Source: Tragulus kanchil (lineage: Eukaryota; Chordata; Mammalia; Artiodactyla; Tragulidae). From it: a DNA stretch of 64,000 nt. Shown here one piece after another: positions 11,237 through 23,425 of the stretch. Within the stretch, counting starts at the first letter, position 1. Each line of letters starts with the position of its first letter. The stretch is from assembly GCA_022376925.1 (NCBI GenBank), contig JAIOJX010000025.1:95073608-95137607 (forward strand), read 5' to 3'. A program made the position numbers and the translations under genes. The notes beneath the pieces are model-generated. The model was not told the origin of the DNA. It saw nothing but the letters and a program-made list of their open reading frames with translations, and did no database searches.

Positions 11237-13518
11237 TCTGCTGATTAGTGATGTTGAGAATCTTTTCATGTTTGTTCGCCACCTGTATATCTTCTTTGGA
11301 TAAATGTCAAGTCCCTTGCACATTTCAAAATCAGGTTATGTGCTTTTGTTGTTGAGATAGTCCCTTATCATATAAATAGTTTTCAAATATTTTCTCCCAT
11401 TCTGTAGGTTGTCTTTTCACTCTGTTGATTGTTTCTTTTTCTATGCAGAAGCTTTTTAGTTTGATGCACTTTCATTTGTCTCTGTTACATCTGTTGTCTG
11501 TGTCTTCATGTCATAGGCAAAAAATCATTGCAAAGATCAATGCCATCAGGTTTTTCCTCCTATGTTTTCACCTAGAGTTTCTATAGTTTCAAGTCTTTAT
11601 TCCATTTTGAATGGATTTTTGGACACAATATACAGTAAATATCCAACTTTATTCTTTTGCATATGAATGTCTAATTTGCCAACACATTTGTTGAAGAGTC
11701 TTGGCACCCTTGTTGAATGTCATTTGAGTATATATGTAAAATTTATTTTTGGCCTCTTTATTATTTTTTATTTTATTATTTTTTTCTTCTAGTTTCATTG
11801 AGATATAATTTACACATAGCACTGTGTAAGGTTTTTTGTTTGTTTGTTTGTTTTTTTTTACATGTATTTATTTGTTTGGCTGCATTGGATCTTAGTTGTG
11901 GCATGTGGGATCTAGTTCCCCAACTAGGGATCAAACCCTGGCCCCCTGCATAGGGAGCTTAGAGTCTTAGCCACTGGACCATCAGGGAAGTCCCACTGTA
12001 TAAGTTTAAGATGTACAATGTAATTACTTGACTCATATATATTATGAAATGATTACCAGAATAAGTTTAGTTAAGATTCATCATCTTAGACAGATTTAAG
12101 AAAAATTTTTTTTTTTCCCCGGGTGATGAGATGTCTTAGAACTTAACAGCTTCTAAATATACCATATCTGGGCTCTCTATTCTATTCCTTTGGTCTATGT
12201 ATCTTTTTTGTGTGTGTGTGCCAGTTCCATACAGTTTTGATTGCTAAAATTTTATGATATGTGTTGAAATCAGACAATGCAAGGCCTTTTGTTTTAATTT
12301 TTTTTAATGGTTTCTTTTGGGGGTAGGGTTGGGGAGGGAGGGGCTGGGAGGGCCACTTCTATTGGAAAACTTTTCATTCTTCTGCTGATTAGTGATGTTG
12401 AGAATCTTTTCATGTTTGTTCGCCACCTGTATATCTTCTTTGGATAAATGTCAAGTCCCTTGCACATTTCAAAATCAGGTTATGTGCTTTTGTTGTTGAG
12501 ATAGTCCCTTATCATATAAATAGTTTTCAAATATTTTCTCCCATTCTGTAGGTTGTCTTTTCACTCTGTTGATTGTTTCTTTTTCTATGCAGAAGCTTTT
12601 AGTTTGATGCACTTTCATTTGTCTCTGTTACATCTGTTGTCTGTGTCTTCATGTCATAGGCAAAAAATCATTGCAAAGATCAATGCCATCAGGTTTTTCC
12701 TCCTATGTTTTCACCTAGAGTTTCTATAGTTTCAAGTCTTTATTCCATTTTGAATGGATTTTTGGACACAATATACAGTAAATATCCAACTTTATTCTTT
12801 TGCATATGAATGTCTAATTTGCCAACACATTTGTTGAAGAGTCTTGGCACCCTTGTTGAATGTCATTTGAGTATATATGTAAAATTTATTTTTGGCCTCT
12901 TTATTATTTTTTATTTTATTATTTTTTTCTTCTAGTTTCATTGAGATATAATTTACACATAGCACTGTGTAAGGTTTTTTGTTTGTTTGTTTGTTTTTTT
13001 TTACATGTATTTATTTGTTTGGCTGCATTGGATCTTAGTTGTGGCATGTGGGATCTAGTTCCCCAACTAGGGATCAAACCCTGGCCCCCTGCATAGGGAG
13101 CTTAGAGTCTTAGCCACTGGACCATCAGGGAAGTCCCACTGTATAAGTTTAAGATGTACAATGTAATTACTTGACTCATATATATTATGAAATGATTACC
13201 AGAATAAGTTTAGTTAAGATTCATCATCTTAGACAGATTTAAAAAAAAATTTTTTTTTTCCCCTGGTGATGAGATGTCTTAGAACTTAACAGCTTCTAAA
13301 TATACCATATCTGGGCTCTCTATTCTATTCCTTTGGTCTATGTATCTTTTTTGTGTGTGTGTGCCAGTTCCATACAGTTTTGATTGCTAAAATTTTATGA
13401 TATGTGTTGAAATCAGACAATGCAAGGCCTTTTTTTTTTTTTAATTTTTTTTTTTAATGGTTTCTTTTGGGGGGGTAGGGTTGGGGGGGGAGGGGGCTGG
13501 GAGGGCCACTTCTATTGG
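11237..13518. repeat. Tandem duplication 5 (2 x ~1.13 kb)
   Basis: Bases 11237-12366 recur at 12381-13518, offset 1143-1144, with length differences in T and G runs (for example the G run at 12320 against 13470). The first copy stops inside a SINE 3' region, leaving a fragment at about 12288-12366, and the second copy runs on into the complete SINE. Confidence 0.95.
11834..11993 (-). mobile_element. CHR-type tRNA-Glu SINE (copy at 12977-13136)
   Basis: Short SINE; minus-strand reading starts 'gggacttccctgatggtccagtgg' (A box) and ends in an A-rich tail (T run at left). Near-perfect target duplication CACTGTGTAAG/CACTGTATAAG at 11820 and 11994. This older CHR subfamily is shared across cetaceans, hippos and ruminants (established knowledge). 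Confidence 0.8.
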
Positions 13519-13760
13519 TCTTTCACTTATTTATTTTTCATCCATCTTTGTTCTTTGGCCTTGTGGGCCTCCCATTGCAGTGGCCTCTGTTGTTGCAGAG
13601 CACCGGCTCTGGGCGCATGAGCTCCAGAGCTCCAACTCGGTAATTGGACACATCGGTCAGCCACTCCGTGGCACGTGGGATCTTCCCAGGCCAGGGATCG
13701 AACCAGCGCCCCTTGCACTGAAAGGCAGTGTCCTTACCCACTGGACCACCAGGGAAACCC
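13433..13760 (-). mobile_element. tRNA-Glu-derived SINE, long form
   Basis: Full-length minus-strand copy with the G-rich 3' extension (C-rich on its own strand) ending in T/A tracts. Target duplication CAATGCAAGGCCTTT at 13418-13432 and 13761-13775. A piece of the same insertion appears at 12288-12366 only because duplication 5 ends within it. Confidence 0.9.
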
Positions 13761-13932
13761 CAATGCAAGGCCTTTATCTTTGTTCTTTCTTGGGTTTATT
13801 ATAGCTATTTAGGATTCTTTGAGATTCCATGTAAATTTTACGTTTTTTATTTTTCCTACTTCTGCAAAAACTGTCATTGGTATTTTGGTAGGGATTGTAT
13901 TGAATCTGTAAATCACTTTGAATAGTAAGAAC

Positions 13933-14253
13933 TTTTTTTTTTTTAAGATTTATTTATTTGGGAGGTGGTGGGTGGGGAGGGAGGGGAGCAGGCAGGCCAC
14001 TTCTACTGGTCTTTCATTTGTCCATTTTTCATCCATCTTTGTTCTTCGGCTCCAGTGGGCCTCCCATCATGGTGGCCTCTGTTGTCACTGAGCGCCAGCT
14101 CTGGGCGCATGTGCTCCAGAGCTCTGGCTCGGTAACTGGACACATTGGTCCAGCTGCTCCATGGCATGTGGGATCTTCCCAGGCCAGGGATCAAACTGGT
14201 GCCCCTTGCATTGCAAGGCAGTGTCCTTACTCACTGGACCACCAGGGAAGCCC
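13933..14253 (-). mobile_element. tRNA-Glu-derived SINE, long form
   Basis: Minus-strand copy; poly-T then 'aagatttatttattt', a G-rich extension and the standard body and head. Target duplication AGTAAGAAC at 13924-13932 and 14254-14262. Inserted into the same old L1 about 200 bp from the preceding SINE. Confidence 0.9.
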
Positions 14254-15451
14254 AGTAAGAACATTTTTAATAATATTTGATCTTCTCATCTATGATCATA
14301 GAATAGCTTTCCATTGATTTGTGGGCTTTTAAAATTCCTTTCAGCAATGTATTGTAGTTTTCAGTATACATGACTTTTACCTTCTTGGTTAAATTTATTC
14401 CTACATAGCATTTTTTTGATGCTATTATAAATGGGGTTGTCAAATTAATTTACTTTTCAGATTGTGTGGAAATGCAAATGATTTTTCTGTTGATGTTTTT
14501 ATCTCAAAGTTTTGTTGAGTTTGTTTACTAGTTTAACAGCTTTCTGTCTGTATAATATCTTTGCATTTCCAACAAACAAGACTGTCATCTCTGAACAGTA
14601 ATACTTTTTCCTCTCCAATTTGTATTCCTTTAATACCTTTTTCTTGCCTAACTACTTTGGCTAAGACTTCCAATACAGGGTTTTTGTTTTTTGTTTTTTG
14701 TTTTTAAAGTGATAATAGACATCCTTGCCTAGTTCCTAATCTTAGGGGAAAAGCTTTCAGTTTTTCACCATTGAGTATGATGTTAACTGTGGGCTTATTA
14801 TATATGGCTATCATTATTTGAGGTAATTTCCTTTTACTCTTAGTTGTTGAATGTTTTGTCATGAAAATATGCTGAATTTTGTGAAATGCTATTTTTGCAT
14901 TGGTTGCATGATTGTGTAATTTTTATCCTTCATTCTTTTAATCTATTACATTGATTATTTTTTGTATGTTGAGCCATCCTTGCATCCTAAGAATACCCAC
15001 TTAGTCATGGTGTATAATCCTTTTAAGATGCGTTTAAATTTTGTTTACTGAGTGTTTTGTTGAGAATTTTTACATCTATATTCATTAGAGATATTGATCT
15101 ATAGTTATCTTATAATATCTTTGTTTTGCTGTGGTATCAGGGTAATGCTAGCCTCATACAGTGAGTTTGGAAGTGTTCCCTCCTTTTAAATTTTTTGAAA
15201 GAGTTTAAGAACAATTGATATTAATTCTTCTTTAAATGTTTGGTAGAATTCTACAGTTGAAGCCTTTTGGTCCTGGATCTTTCATTTTTAGGGAGTTTTG
15301 ACTACAGGTAAAATCTTAACTGTTTATAGGCCAGTTTAAATTTTTTATTTTTTCCCAATTCTAAAAATGTATACGTTTATTCTTAGTTATTCAATTTGTT
15401 GGCACATAATTGTTCATAGTAAATACTTATAACCCTTTTTATTTTTGTAAT

Positions 15452-15816
15452 TACTTTTTTAAAAGAAATACATTTTATTTATTTACTTATTTTTGGCTAT
15501 TCTGGGCCTTCACTGCTGCAGCAGGCTCCTCTCTAGTTGCAGAGAGTGGAGGATACTCTCTCCTTGAGGCAAATAGGTTTCTTGTTGTGGTGATTTCTCT
15601 TGTGAAACTCTAGGGCTCTAGGGCACACGGGCTTCAGTAGTTGCAGCACATGGGCTCCACAGTCGCAGCTCTGAGGCTCTAGAGCACAGGCTCCGTAGTT
15701 GTGGCTCATGGGCTTTGTTGCTCTGCAGCATGCGGATCTTCCCAGATCAGGGATCGAACCTATGTCTCCTGCACTGGCGTGCAAACTCTTTACCACTGAG
15801 CTACCAGGGAAGCCCC
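15452..15816 (-). mobile_element. CHR-1-like SINE, full length
   Basis: Minus-strand reading: 'ggcttccctggtagctcagtgg' head, B box GGTTCGATCCC, then 'catgctgcagagcaacaaagc', 'tacggagcctgtgctctagagcc', and an A-rich tail. This is the classical cetartiodactyl CHR SINE body. Ends are approximate; no clean target duplication identified. Confidence 0.75.
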
Positions 15817-16038
15817 TCTTTCTGATTTTTATTGAGTGTTTTTTTTTTTTTTTTTAAGTTAGTGTAGCTATGAGTTTGTCAATTTTATTTATCTTTTTTA
15901 CAAACAATTCTTAGTTTCATAATATTTCTTAATTCAGGTGGTGGATATATGGGAATTTATTTTGTGATATATCATTGAAATTTACATTTATATTTATTAT
16001 GCTAAAGACGTAATAATAAAAAAAATGGTTTAAAAGAG

Positions 16039-16055
16039 CAAATCTCATTTCTGGC
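16039..16055. repeat. Left target-site duplication of the NORAD-like retrocopy
   Basis: CAAATCTCATTTCTGGC here, against CAAATCTCTTCTGGC at 24511-24525 directly after the A-rich tail, differing by loss of two bases. Upstream, 'ggtttaaaagag' offers a TT/AAAA-like L1 endonuclease cleavage site. Imperfect, but position and tail fit L1-mediated retroposition. Confidence 0.65.
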
Positions 16056-16554
16056 AGAGAGCGCAGCTAGAAGCAGATGGTGGCTTTCTACCCTGGGGCC
16101 CTCTAGGCCCTCAGGCCTCAGGTTGGTGGGTGAACTGAGGGCCCCAGGACACTGTCGGGTAGTGTTTTGCGGAGCAGTTGCCGAGGCCACTAGTGGGCGG
16201 GGCCCAAGTCTGGAAGCCGCTGTGAACCTCTCTCCCTGACGCCCCCACACCACGACCTACTGGCGATGCCCGTCCAAGCCCCTATCCTGCCAACCAGACC
16301 GCTAGGTCTCTTCACCCAATGCCGCAGGGCTTGGGCTTAGGCCAAGCCTCTGCCTGGCCATTGAGGATGTGGCGCTTTTGGGCATCGGGAGTGGCAGGGC
16401 GAGAAGAATGGCGGCCGCTGGAAGGTTGCGGAGAGCCGTTAGAGCCTCGAAAGCCTGGGAGGCTTGTGGAAGCCAGCTCGTCCATCCTTAGGCTTTGGGG
16501 CCACGCAAATCCACGATTTGGGATGATTGCTGTGTTCCAGTTGGACGAGCCCTC

Positions 16555-18897
16555 ACCTCATACTGACAACGATGGACAAAGGCCTTAAAGAGCCTGGAAG
16601 GTTAGCAGAGTGGTGGTCGAGGACAGGTGGACTGCTAGCGGGCCTTGGGACGCTTGGTGGTCGTCTACCAAGACCTTGATGTTGGGAAATTAAAAATGGT
16701 AGAATAATGCACCCCATAGGGCCAACAGGAAGTGCCTGCTGCCCTTTGGGAAGATTTACTGGCGGCTGATAGAAGGCCTGTGTATATATGAAAAAGCTGC
16801 TCTCAACTCCCCGCCCCCCAACCTTTCAGAAGAAAACTTTAGCTACATCTAGGCCTCCTAGATGTAAAGAGGTTGTTGACGTATGATAAAGTAGAATTAG
16901 AAAAATCACATCTTGTAAATGCCAATTTGTTTAAAAAAAAAAAAACCTATAGAAAGAAATGTCTTCTGGAAATGACTTTTCAAAATGGAGTTGTTTTGGT
17001 CACCTCTTGAAGCAGCATCTGGAGCCATGGAAGCCCACTTTTATTCAGTGGGTTGGAGGACAGGAAATGAAGATCGTGAGGAAGAATGGAAAGTTCAAGG
17101 CCAGACTGGTCATACTTAGAAGACATTTCCATATAACCATTGCTTTGTGTGTGCATTTTATTCCTCACTACTGTATATATAGTTGACAATAAGTACTTTT
17201 TTGGGAAAAAATCTAGTATTTCTAGATGTTCTGAAGTGCCTGATCTATGTTAAAAGGAGAGGTAGCAAAATGACATTTTATAGATATCTTTTTGTTAAAA
17301 TCCATATGAAATGTTGTGGGGCAGGGTTTGGAGGGGGGAATTGGCCAGACCACCTCTTGGGACAGTACACATTGTGTTTTGTGCACTGGTTCAAGGTCTC
17401 AGTGGGGTGCGGTGGGGGAGCAGAAGAAAGTGCTGACCTTTGTGCCAGTGTGCTCACAGTGACGCAAGATTAACCATTGTCTTTTTTCTCTTTGTGCATT
17501 TTGTTTTCACTTTGCTGTGTATATATGTGTTTATATTGGACAAATGAGTCCTAATTCACAACATCTACTCTTTCTAGATGTTAAAGAGGTTGCCAGTGTA
17601 TGACAAAACTAGAGTTAGTAAACAACAATAGTAAATAATGCATTTTTGTACATTTTGTGTTAAAAGTTTCTAGGAAAGACTGTCTTCTGAAAATTTGAGC
17701 ATTATACTCCCCTGGGTTGGTGGAGATACCTCATACTGACAACGATGGACAAAGGCCTTAAAGAGCCTGGAAGGTTAGCAGAGTGGTGGTCGAGGACAGG
17801 TGGACTGCTAGCGGGCCTTGGGACGCTTGGTGGTCGTCTACCAAGACCTTGATGTTGGGAAATTAAAAATGGTAGAATAATGCACCCCATAGGGCCAACA
17901 GGAAGTGCCTGCTGCCCTTTGGGAAGATTTACTGGCGGCTGATAGAAGGCCTGTGTATATATGAAAAAGCTGCTCTCAACTCCCCGCCCCCCAACCTTTC
18001 AGAAGAAAACTTTAGCTACATCTAGGCCTCCTAGATGTAAAGAGGTTGTTGACGTATGATAAAGTAGAATTAGAAAAATCACATCTTGTAAATGCCAATT
18101 TGTTTAAAAAAAAAAAAACCTATAGAAAGAAATGTCTTCTGGAAATGACTTTTCAAAATGGAGTTGTTTTGGTCACCTCTTGAAGCAGCATCTGGAGCCA
18201 TGGAAGCCCACTTTTATTCAGTGGGTTGGAGGACAGGAAATGAAGATCGTGAGGAAGAATGGAAAGTTCAAGGCCAGACTGGTCATACTTAGAAGACATT
18301 TCCATATAACCATTGCTTTGTGTGTGCATTTTATTCCTCACTACTGTATATATAGTTGACAATAAGTACTTTTTGGAAATAATCTAGTATTTCTAGATGT
18401 TCTGAAGTGCCTGATCTATGTTAAAAGGAGAGGTAGCAAAATGACATTTTATAGATATCTTTTTGTTAAAATCCATATGAAATGTTGTGGGGCAGGGTTT
18501 GGAGGGGGGAATTGGCCAGACCACCTCTTGGGACAGTACACATTGTGTTTTGTGCACTGGTTCAAGGTCTCAGTGGGGTGCGGTGGGGGAGCAGAAGAAA
18601 GTGCTGACCTTTGTGCCAGTGTGCTCACAGTGACGCAAGATTAACCATTGTCTTTTTTCTCTTTGTGCATTTTGTTTTCACTTTGCTGTGTATATATGTG
18701 TTTATATTGGACAAATGAGTCCTAATTCACAACATCTACTCTTTCTAGATGTTAAAGAGGTTGCCAGTGTATGACAAAACTAGAGTTAGTAAACAACAAT
18801 AGTAAATAATGCATTTTTGTACATTTTGTGTTAAAAGTTTCTAGGAAAGACTGTCTTCTGAAAATTTGAGCATTATACTCCCCTGGGTTGGTGGAGA
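16555..18897. repeat. Tandem duplication 6 (2 x ~1.17 kb) within the NORAD copy
   Basis: Bases 16555-17727 recur at 17728-18897, offset 1173, directly abutting. A short difference occurs at 'cttttttgggaaaaaatc' against 'ctttttggaaataatc'. It repeats the end of the GC-rich 5' part plus the first three repeat units. Confidence 0.95.
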
Positions 18898-20033
18898 TGG
18901 GAGAGGAGGGAAGGGTCTTAGGCTAGAATGCTCATATTTGGAAGACACTTTCAGATTATAACTGTTACATGGGGCAGTTTAATCAAGACTGCTCTGTATG
19001 TAGTGGACAAATAAAGTCCCCATTGAAACATCTAGTCCATCTAGATGTTTAGAACTGTCGATGTATGTTAAATGTAGAAGTAGTCAAATACCACTTTGTA
19101 AATATCTTTTTGCTCAAATTCATATAGGAAGCACTGTCTTTGGGAATGTTAAATATTAAACCATCTCTGCGAGCAGTATAATGTGTCTTATATTTGTTCA
19201 GTGGTTGGGAGGAGATGGGAGGGAAAGAATTGCAAAAGGTAACATGCTAGTGCGTTTGTACCCGGACATTTTCAGACAAAACTGTTTTTGTGTGTCTTAT
19301 GTGCATTTTGGGTTGCTGTGTATATAGTGTACATAATGGACAAATGAGTCCTAATTTTGCAACATCTAGTCTCTAGATGTTAAAGAGATTGCCAGGGTAT
19401 GACAAAACTAGAGTTAGTAAACAACAATAGTAAATAATGCATTTTTGTACATTTTGTGTTAAAAGTTTCTAGGAAAGACTGTCTTCTGAAAATTTGAGCA
19501 TTATACTCCCCTGGGTTGGTGGAGATGGGAGAGGAGGGAAGGGTCTTAGGCTAGAATGCTCATATTTGGAAGACACTTTCAGATTATAACTGTTACATGG
19601 GGCAGTTTAATCAAGACTGCTCTGTATGTAGTGGACAAATAAAGTCCCCATTGAAACATCTAGTCCATCTAGATGTTTAGAACTGTCGATGTATGTTAAA
19701 TGTAGAAGTAGTCAAATACCACTTTGTAAATATCTTTTTGCTCAAATTCATATAGGAAGCACTGTCTTTGGGAATGTTAAATATTAAACCATCTCTGCGA
19801 GCAGTATAATGTGTCTTATATTTGTTCAGTGGTTGGGAGGAGATGGGAGGGAAAGAATTGCAAAAGGTAACATGCTAGTGCGTTTGTACCCGGACATTTT
19901 CAGACAAAACTGTTTTTGTGTGTCTTATGTGCATTTTGGGTTGCTGTGTATATAGTGTACATAATGGACAAATGAGTCCTAATTTTGCAACATCTAGTCT
20001 CTAGATGTTAAAGAGATTGCCAGGGTATGACAA
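18773..20033. repeat. Tandem duplication 7 (2 x 628 bp), two NORAD units long
   Basis: Bases 18773-19400 recur at 19401-20028, with a further six matching bases. The join lies in the phrase 'gtatgacaaaa' common to alternate units, and the unit length equals two NORAD repeats. Unlike the other duplications it could arise by unequal exchange between homologous units, or by an assembler jumping between them. Confidence 0.9.
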
Positions 20034-21272
20034 AGTAGTTAGCAAAATTAGCACATTTGTACACTTGTGTTGATCTTCACAGGAGTGCTTGTCTTCTGTA
20101 AATGATTTTTTGATAAGAATTTGTTCAGACACCTCTAAGCATTACACATGTCTGTACTTGTCCATTGAATGGGTGGTAGAGAGAAGGAAGTGAGGGAGGT
20201 TCAGGCCAGAATGGTCATAATTTGGAAGATACCTCAAATTATAACCATTGTTCCATGCATGCAATTTTATTTAACTGTAGTGTGTACATAGTGAACAAGT
20301 AAGTTCTTATATGAAATATCTAGTCTTTCTAGATACTTAGAAGTGCTTGATGCATTTAAAGGTAGAAGTAGTAGAATAATGCTTCTTGTAAATAGCTTTT
20401 AAACATTGCTGGGAAATACTGTCATTGGAAATGGAATTGTTAAGCCTCCTCTCAGGTGTTTTCACTGGGTTGAGGGAAGTGGGAGGGAAGTTGGCAAAAG
20501 ACGTTTTGCTAGTGTGTGCTAGAACATTTCAGCTTACCACTGCTCTTTATGTTAAGTGCATTTCGTTTAACTTTTACTATGTATATTATGTAGATACTGG
20601 ACAAATGGTCTCAATTTTATAATATCTAGTCTCTAGATATTAAAGAGGATGCCAATGTATGACAAAAGTAGGGGCTGTAAACTAACACATTTTGTACACT
20701 TTGTGTTAAAATTCATTGAAAGTCTGTCTTCTGAAAAGGACCTTCAGAAGTGAAATTGTAATAAATCACATCTAAGTGACACATGCGCCTGCATTGCCAC
20801 CCACTGTTGGATGTATGGCGAAAAGGAGGAATTGGGAGAAATGAAAGGTTCTAGACCAGACTGTTCCTTTGTAGAAGACACCTTCAGATATAACCATTGT
20901 TACATGTGTGTAGTTTATCAACACTACTGTGTATCTAGTGGACAAACTTAAGTCCTTATTTGAAACATCTAGTCTTTCTAGATGTTTAGAAGTGCACAAA
21001 GTATGTTAAAAGTAGAGGTAGTGAGATAACATATTTTGTAGATTTATCTTTGTTAAGATTCATATGAAATACTCATTTAGAAATGGAATGATCAAAATGA
21101 TCAAAACACCTCTCTAAGCAGTACGTATTATTTTATTTGTGCTGGTTCATAGAAAAAGTGCTAGGGGGAGGGGTTATACCAGTGTGTTTATAGTTAGGCT
21201 AGGTTAACCATGTCTCATATGTGTCTTGGTATTTTGTTTTACTTAGCTGTGTATATAGTGTACATAAGAGAC

Positions 21273-23425
21273 AAATATCCAAATTTCCAACATCTAGTCT
21301 TCCTAGATGTTAAAGAGGTTGCCAGTGTATGACAAAAATAACCAATAAGTACATTGTGCACACCTGGTGTTAAAATTCATAGGAAAGATTTCTGAAAACA
21401 ACTAGCAGAAGTGAAATTGTCAAAATCTCCTCTAAGCATTACAGATGCTTATTAGACTTGTCCACTACGTTGATAGAGATGGGAAGGGGAAGGGTTCTTG
21501 GCTAGAGTGTTCCTGTTCAGATGACATTTTGAGACTCTAGCCCTTGTATGCAGTGTATTCAGTGCTACTATGTGTGCGTACAGTGGACAAACTTAAATTC
21601 TTTGTTTTTTTTTTTTTCCAAACAAATTCTTATTTGAAACACCTAGCCTTTCTAGATGTGTAAAAGTAGAGAATCTATCTTGAGAGTGGGGAGTTAAATA
21701 CATTTCAAGATTTTCTTTTCTTTTTTTTTTCTGTTAATTCATAGGAATTTTTTTTTTTTTAAAGATTTATTTATTTATTTACTTTGGGCGGGGGTTGGGT
21801 TGGGGGGGGAGGGGAGTGGGCAGGCCACCTCCACTGGTCTTTTTTATTTCTCTATTTTCATTTGTCTTCGTTCTTTGGCTCCTGTGGGCCTCCCATCGCG
21901 GTGGCCTCTGTCGTTGCAGAGCACCGGCTCTGGGCCCATGTGCTCCAGAGCTCCAGCTCAGTAATTGGACACATCAGTCCAGCCGCTCCACGGCACGTGG
22001 GATCTTCCCAGGCCAGGGCTTGAACCGGCGCCCCTTGCACTGCAAGGCGGTGTCCTTACCCACTGGACCACCAGGGGAAGCCCCAGGAATGGTTTTGTTT
22101 GGGGATTGGAATTGTCTTGGAGAATAAGCTGACTGTTTGCTGGGTGGCGGGGTGGGGGCGGGGAGGGCAGAAGACAGGGAAGGGAGTTCAGAGAGAAGGG
22201 CACCATGTGGTCTTCAAACAAGTTCAGGCTGTCTAGCCATTGTTCTATTTGTGCATTTCAGTTAACATGGCTGTGTATTAAATAAGCAAGTCCTAATGCC
22301 CAAATTTATATTAAAAGTAGAGGTAGTAAAATAACCCCTGAATAAATATCCAAATTTACAACATCTAGTCTTCCTAGATGTTAAAGAGGTTGCCAGTGTA
22401 TGACAAAAATAACCAATAAATATATTGTGTACACTTGATGTTAAAATTCATAGGCAAGACTTCTGAAAACAACTAGCAGAAGTGAAATTGTCAAAATCTC
22501 CTCTAAGCATTACAGATGCTTATTAGACTTGTCCACTACGTTGATAGAGATGGGAAGGGGAAGGGTTCTTGGCTAGAGTGTTCCTGTTCAGATGACATTT
22601 TGAGACTCTAGCCCTTGTATGCAGTGTATTCAGTGCTACTATGTGTGCGTACAGTGGACAAACTTAAATTCTTTGTTTTTTTTTTTTTCCAAACAAATTC
22701 TTATTTGAAACACCTAGCCTTTCTAGATGTGTAAAAGTAGAGAATCTATCTTGAGAGTGGGGAGTTAAATACATTTCAAGATTTTCTTTTCTTTTTTTTT
22801 TCTGTTAATTCATAGGAATTTTTTTTTTTTTTAAAGATTTATTTATTTATTTACTTTGGGCGGGGGTTGGGTTGGGGGGGGAGGGGAGTGGGCAAGCCAC
22901 CTCCACTGGTCTTTTTTATTTCTCTATTTTCATTTGTCTTCGTTCTTTGGCTCCTGTGGGCCTCCCATCGCGGTGGCCTCTGTCGTTGCAGAGCACCGGC
23001 TCTGGGCCCATGTGCTCCAGAGCTCCAGCTCAGTAATTGGACACATCAGTCCAGCCGCTCCACGGCACGTGGGATCTTCCCAGGCCAGGGCTTGAACCGG
23101 CGCCCCTTGCACTGCAAGGCGGTGTCCTTACCCACTGGACCACCAGGGGAAGCCCCAGGAATGGTTTTGTTTGGGGATTGGAATTGTCTTGGAGAATAAG
23201 CTGACTGTTTGCTGGGTGGCGGGGTGGGGCGCGGGGAGGGGCAGAAGACAGGGAAGGGAGTTCAGAGAGAAGGGCACCATGTGGTCTTCAAACAAGTTCA
23301 GGCTGTCTAGCCATTGTTCTATTTGTGCATTTCAGTTAACATGGCTGTGTATTAAATAAGCAAGTCCTAATGCCCAAATTTATATTAAAAGTAGAGGTAG
23401 TAAAATAACCCCTGAATAAATATCC
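21273..23425. repeat. Tandem duplication 8 (2 x ~1.07 kb) within the NORAD copy
   Basis: Bases 21273-22343 recur at 22344-23425, offset 1071, each with the same SINE insertion. Copies differ at a few bases, for instance 'ggtgggggcggggagggcag' against 'ggtggggcgcggggaggggcag'. Confidence 0.95.
21749..22084 (-). mobile_element. tRNA-Glu-derived SINE, long form, in NORAD copy (copy at 22820-23156)
   Basis: Complete minus-strand SINE inserted in a repeat unit of the NORAD-like copy. Short target duplication AGGAAT at 21743-21748 and 22085-22090. It postdates the retrocopy and would break a parental NORAD transcript, further evidence that this locus is a retrocopy. Low divergence from the element at 38359 suggests a recent insertion. 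Confidence 0.9.

Larger units (their letters stand above)
11080..15950 (-). mobile_element. Decayed L1 ORF2 region, minus strand, interrupted by SINEs
   Basis: Read on the minus strand this is L1 ORF2 with many stops. Landmarks on the plus strand in order include 'aagtcccttgcacatttc' and 'agagtcttggcacccttgttgaatg', with the 'tgaatctgtaaatcactttg' phrase near 13900. Further on come 'gacatccttgcctagttcc' and 'gagccatccttgcatccta', then 'agtttgtcaattttatttatc' near 15877. No reading frame is intact. It is cut by SINEs at 11834, 13433, 13933 and 15452 and by duplication 5. The sequence is much more diverged than the L1 at 39-51 kb, so it is an older insertion. Confidence 0.8.

Noticed and set aside
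16319..16588. 89-codon open frame in the GC-rich block
   Set aside because: GC-rich sequence gives long frames by chance; no domain, and the region is the 5' part of a noncoding RNA copy.
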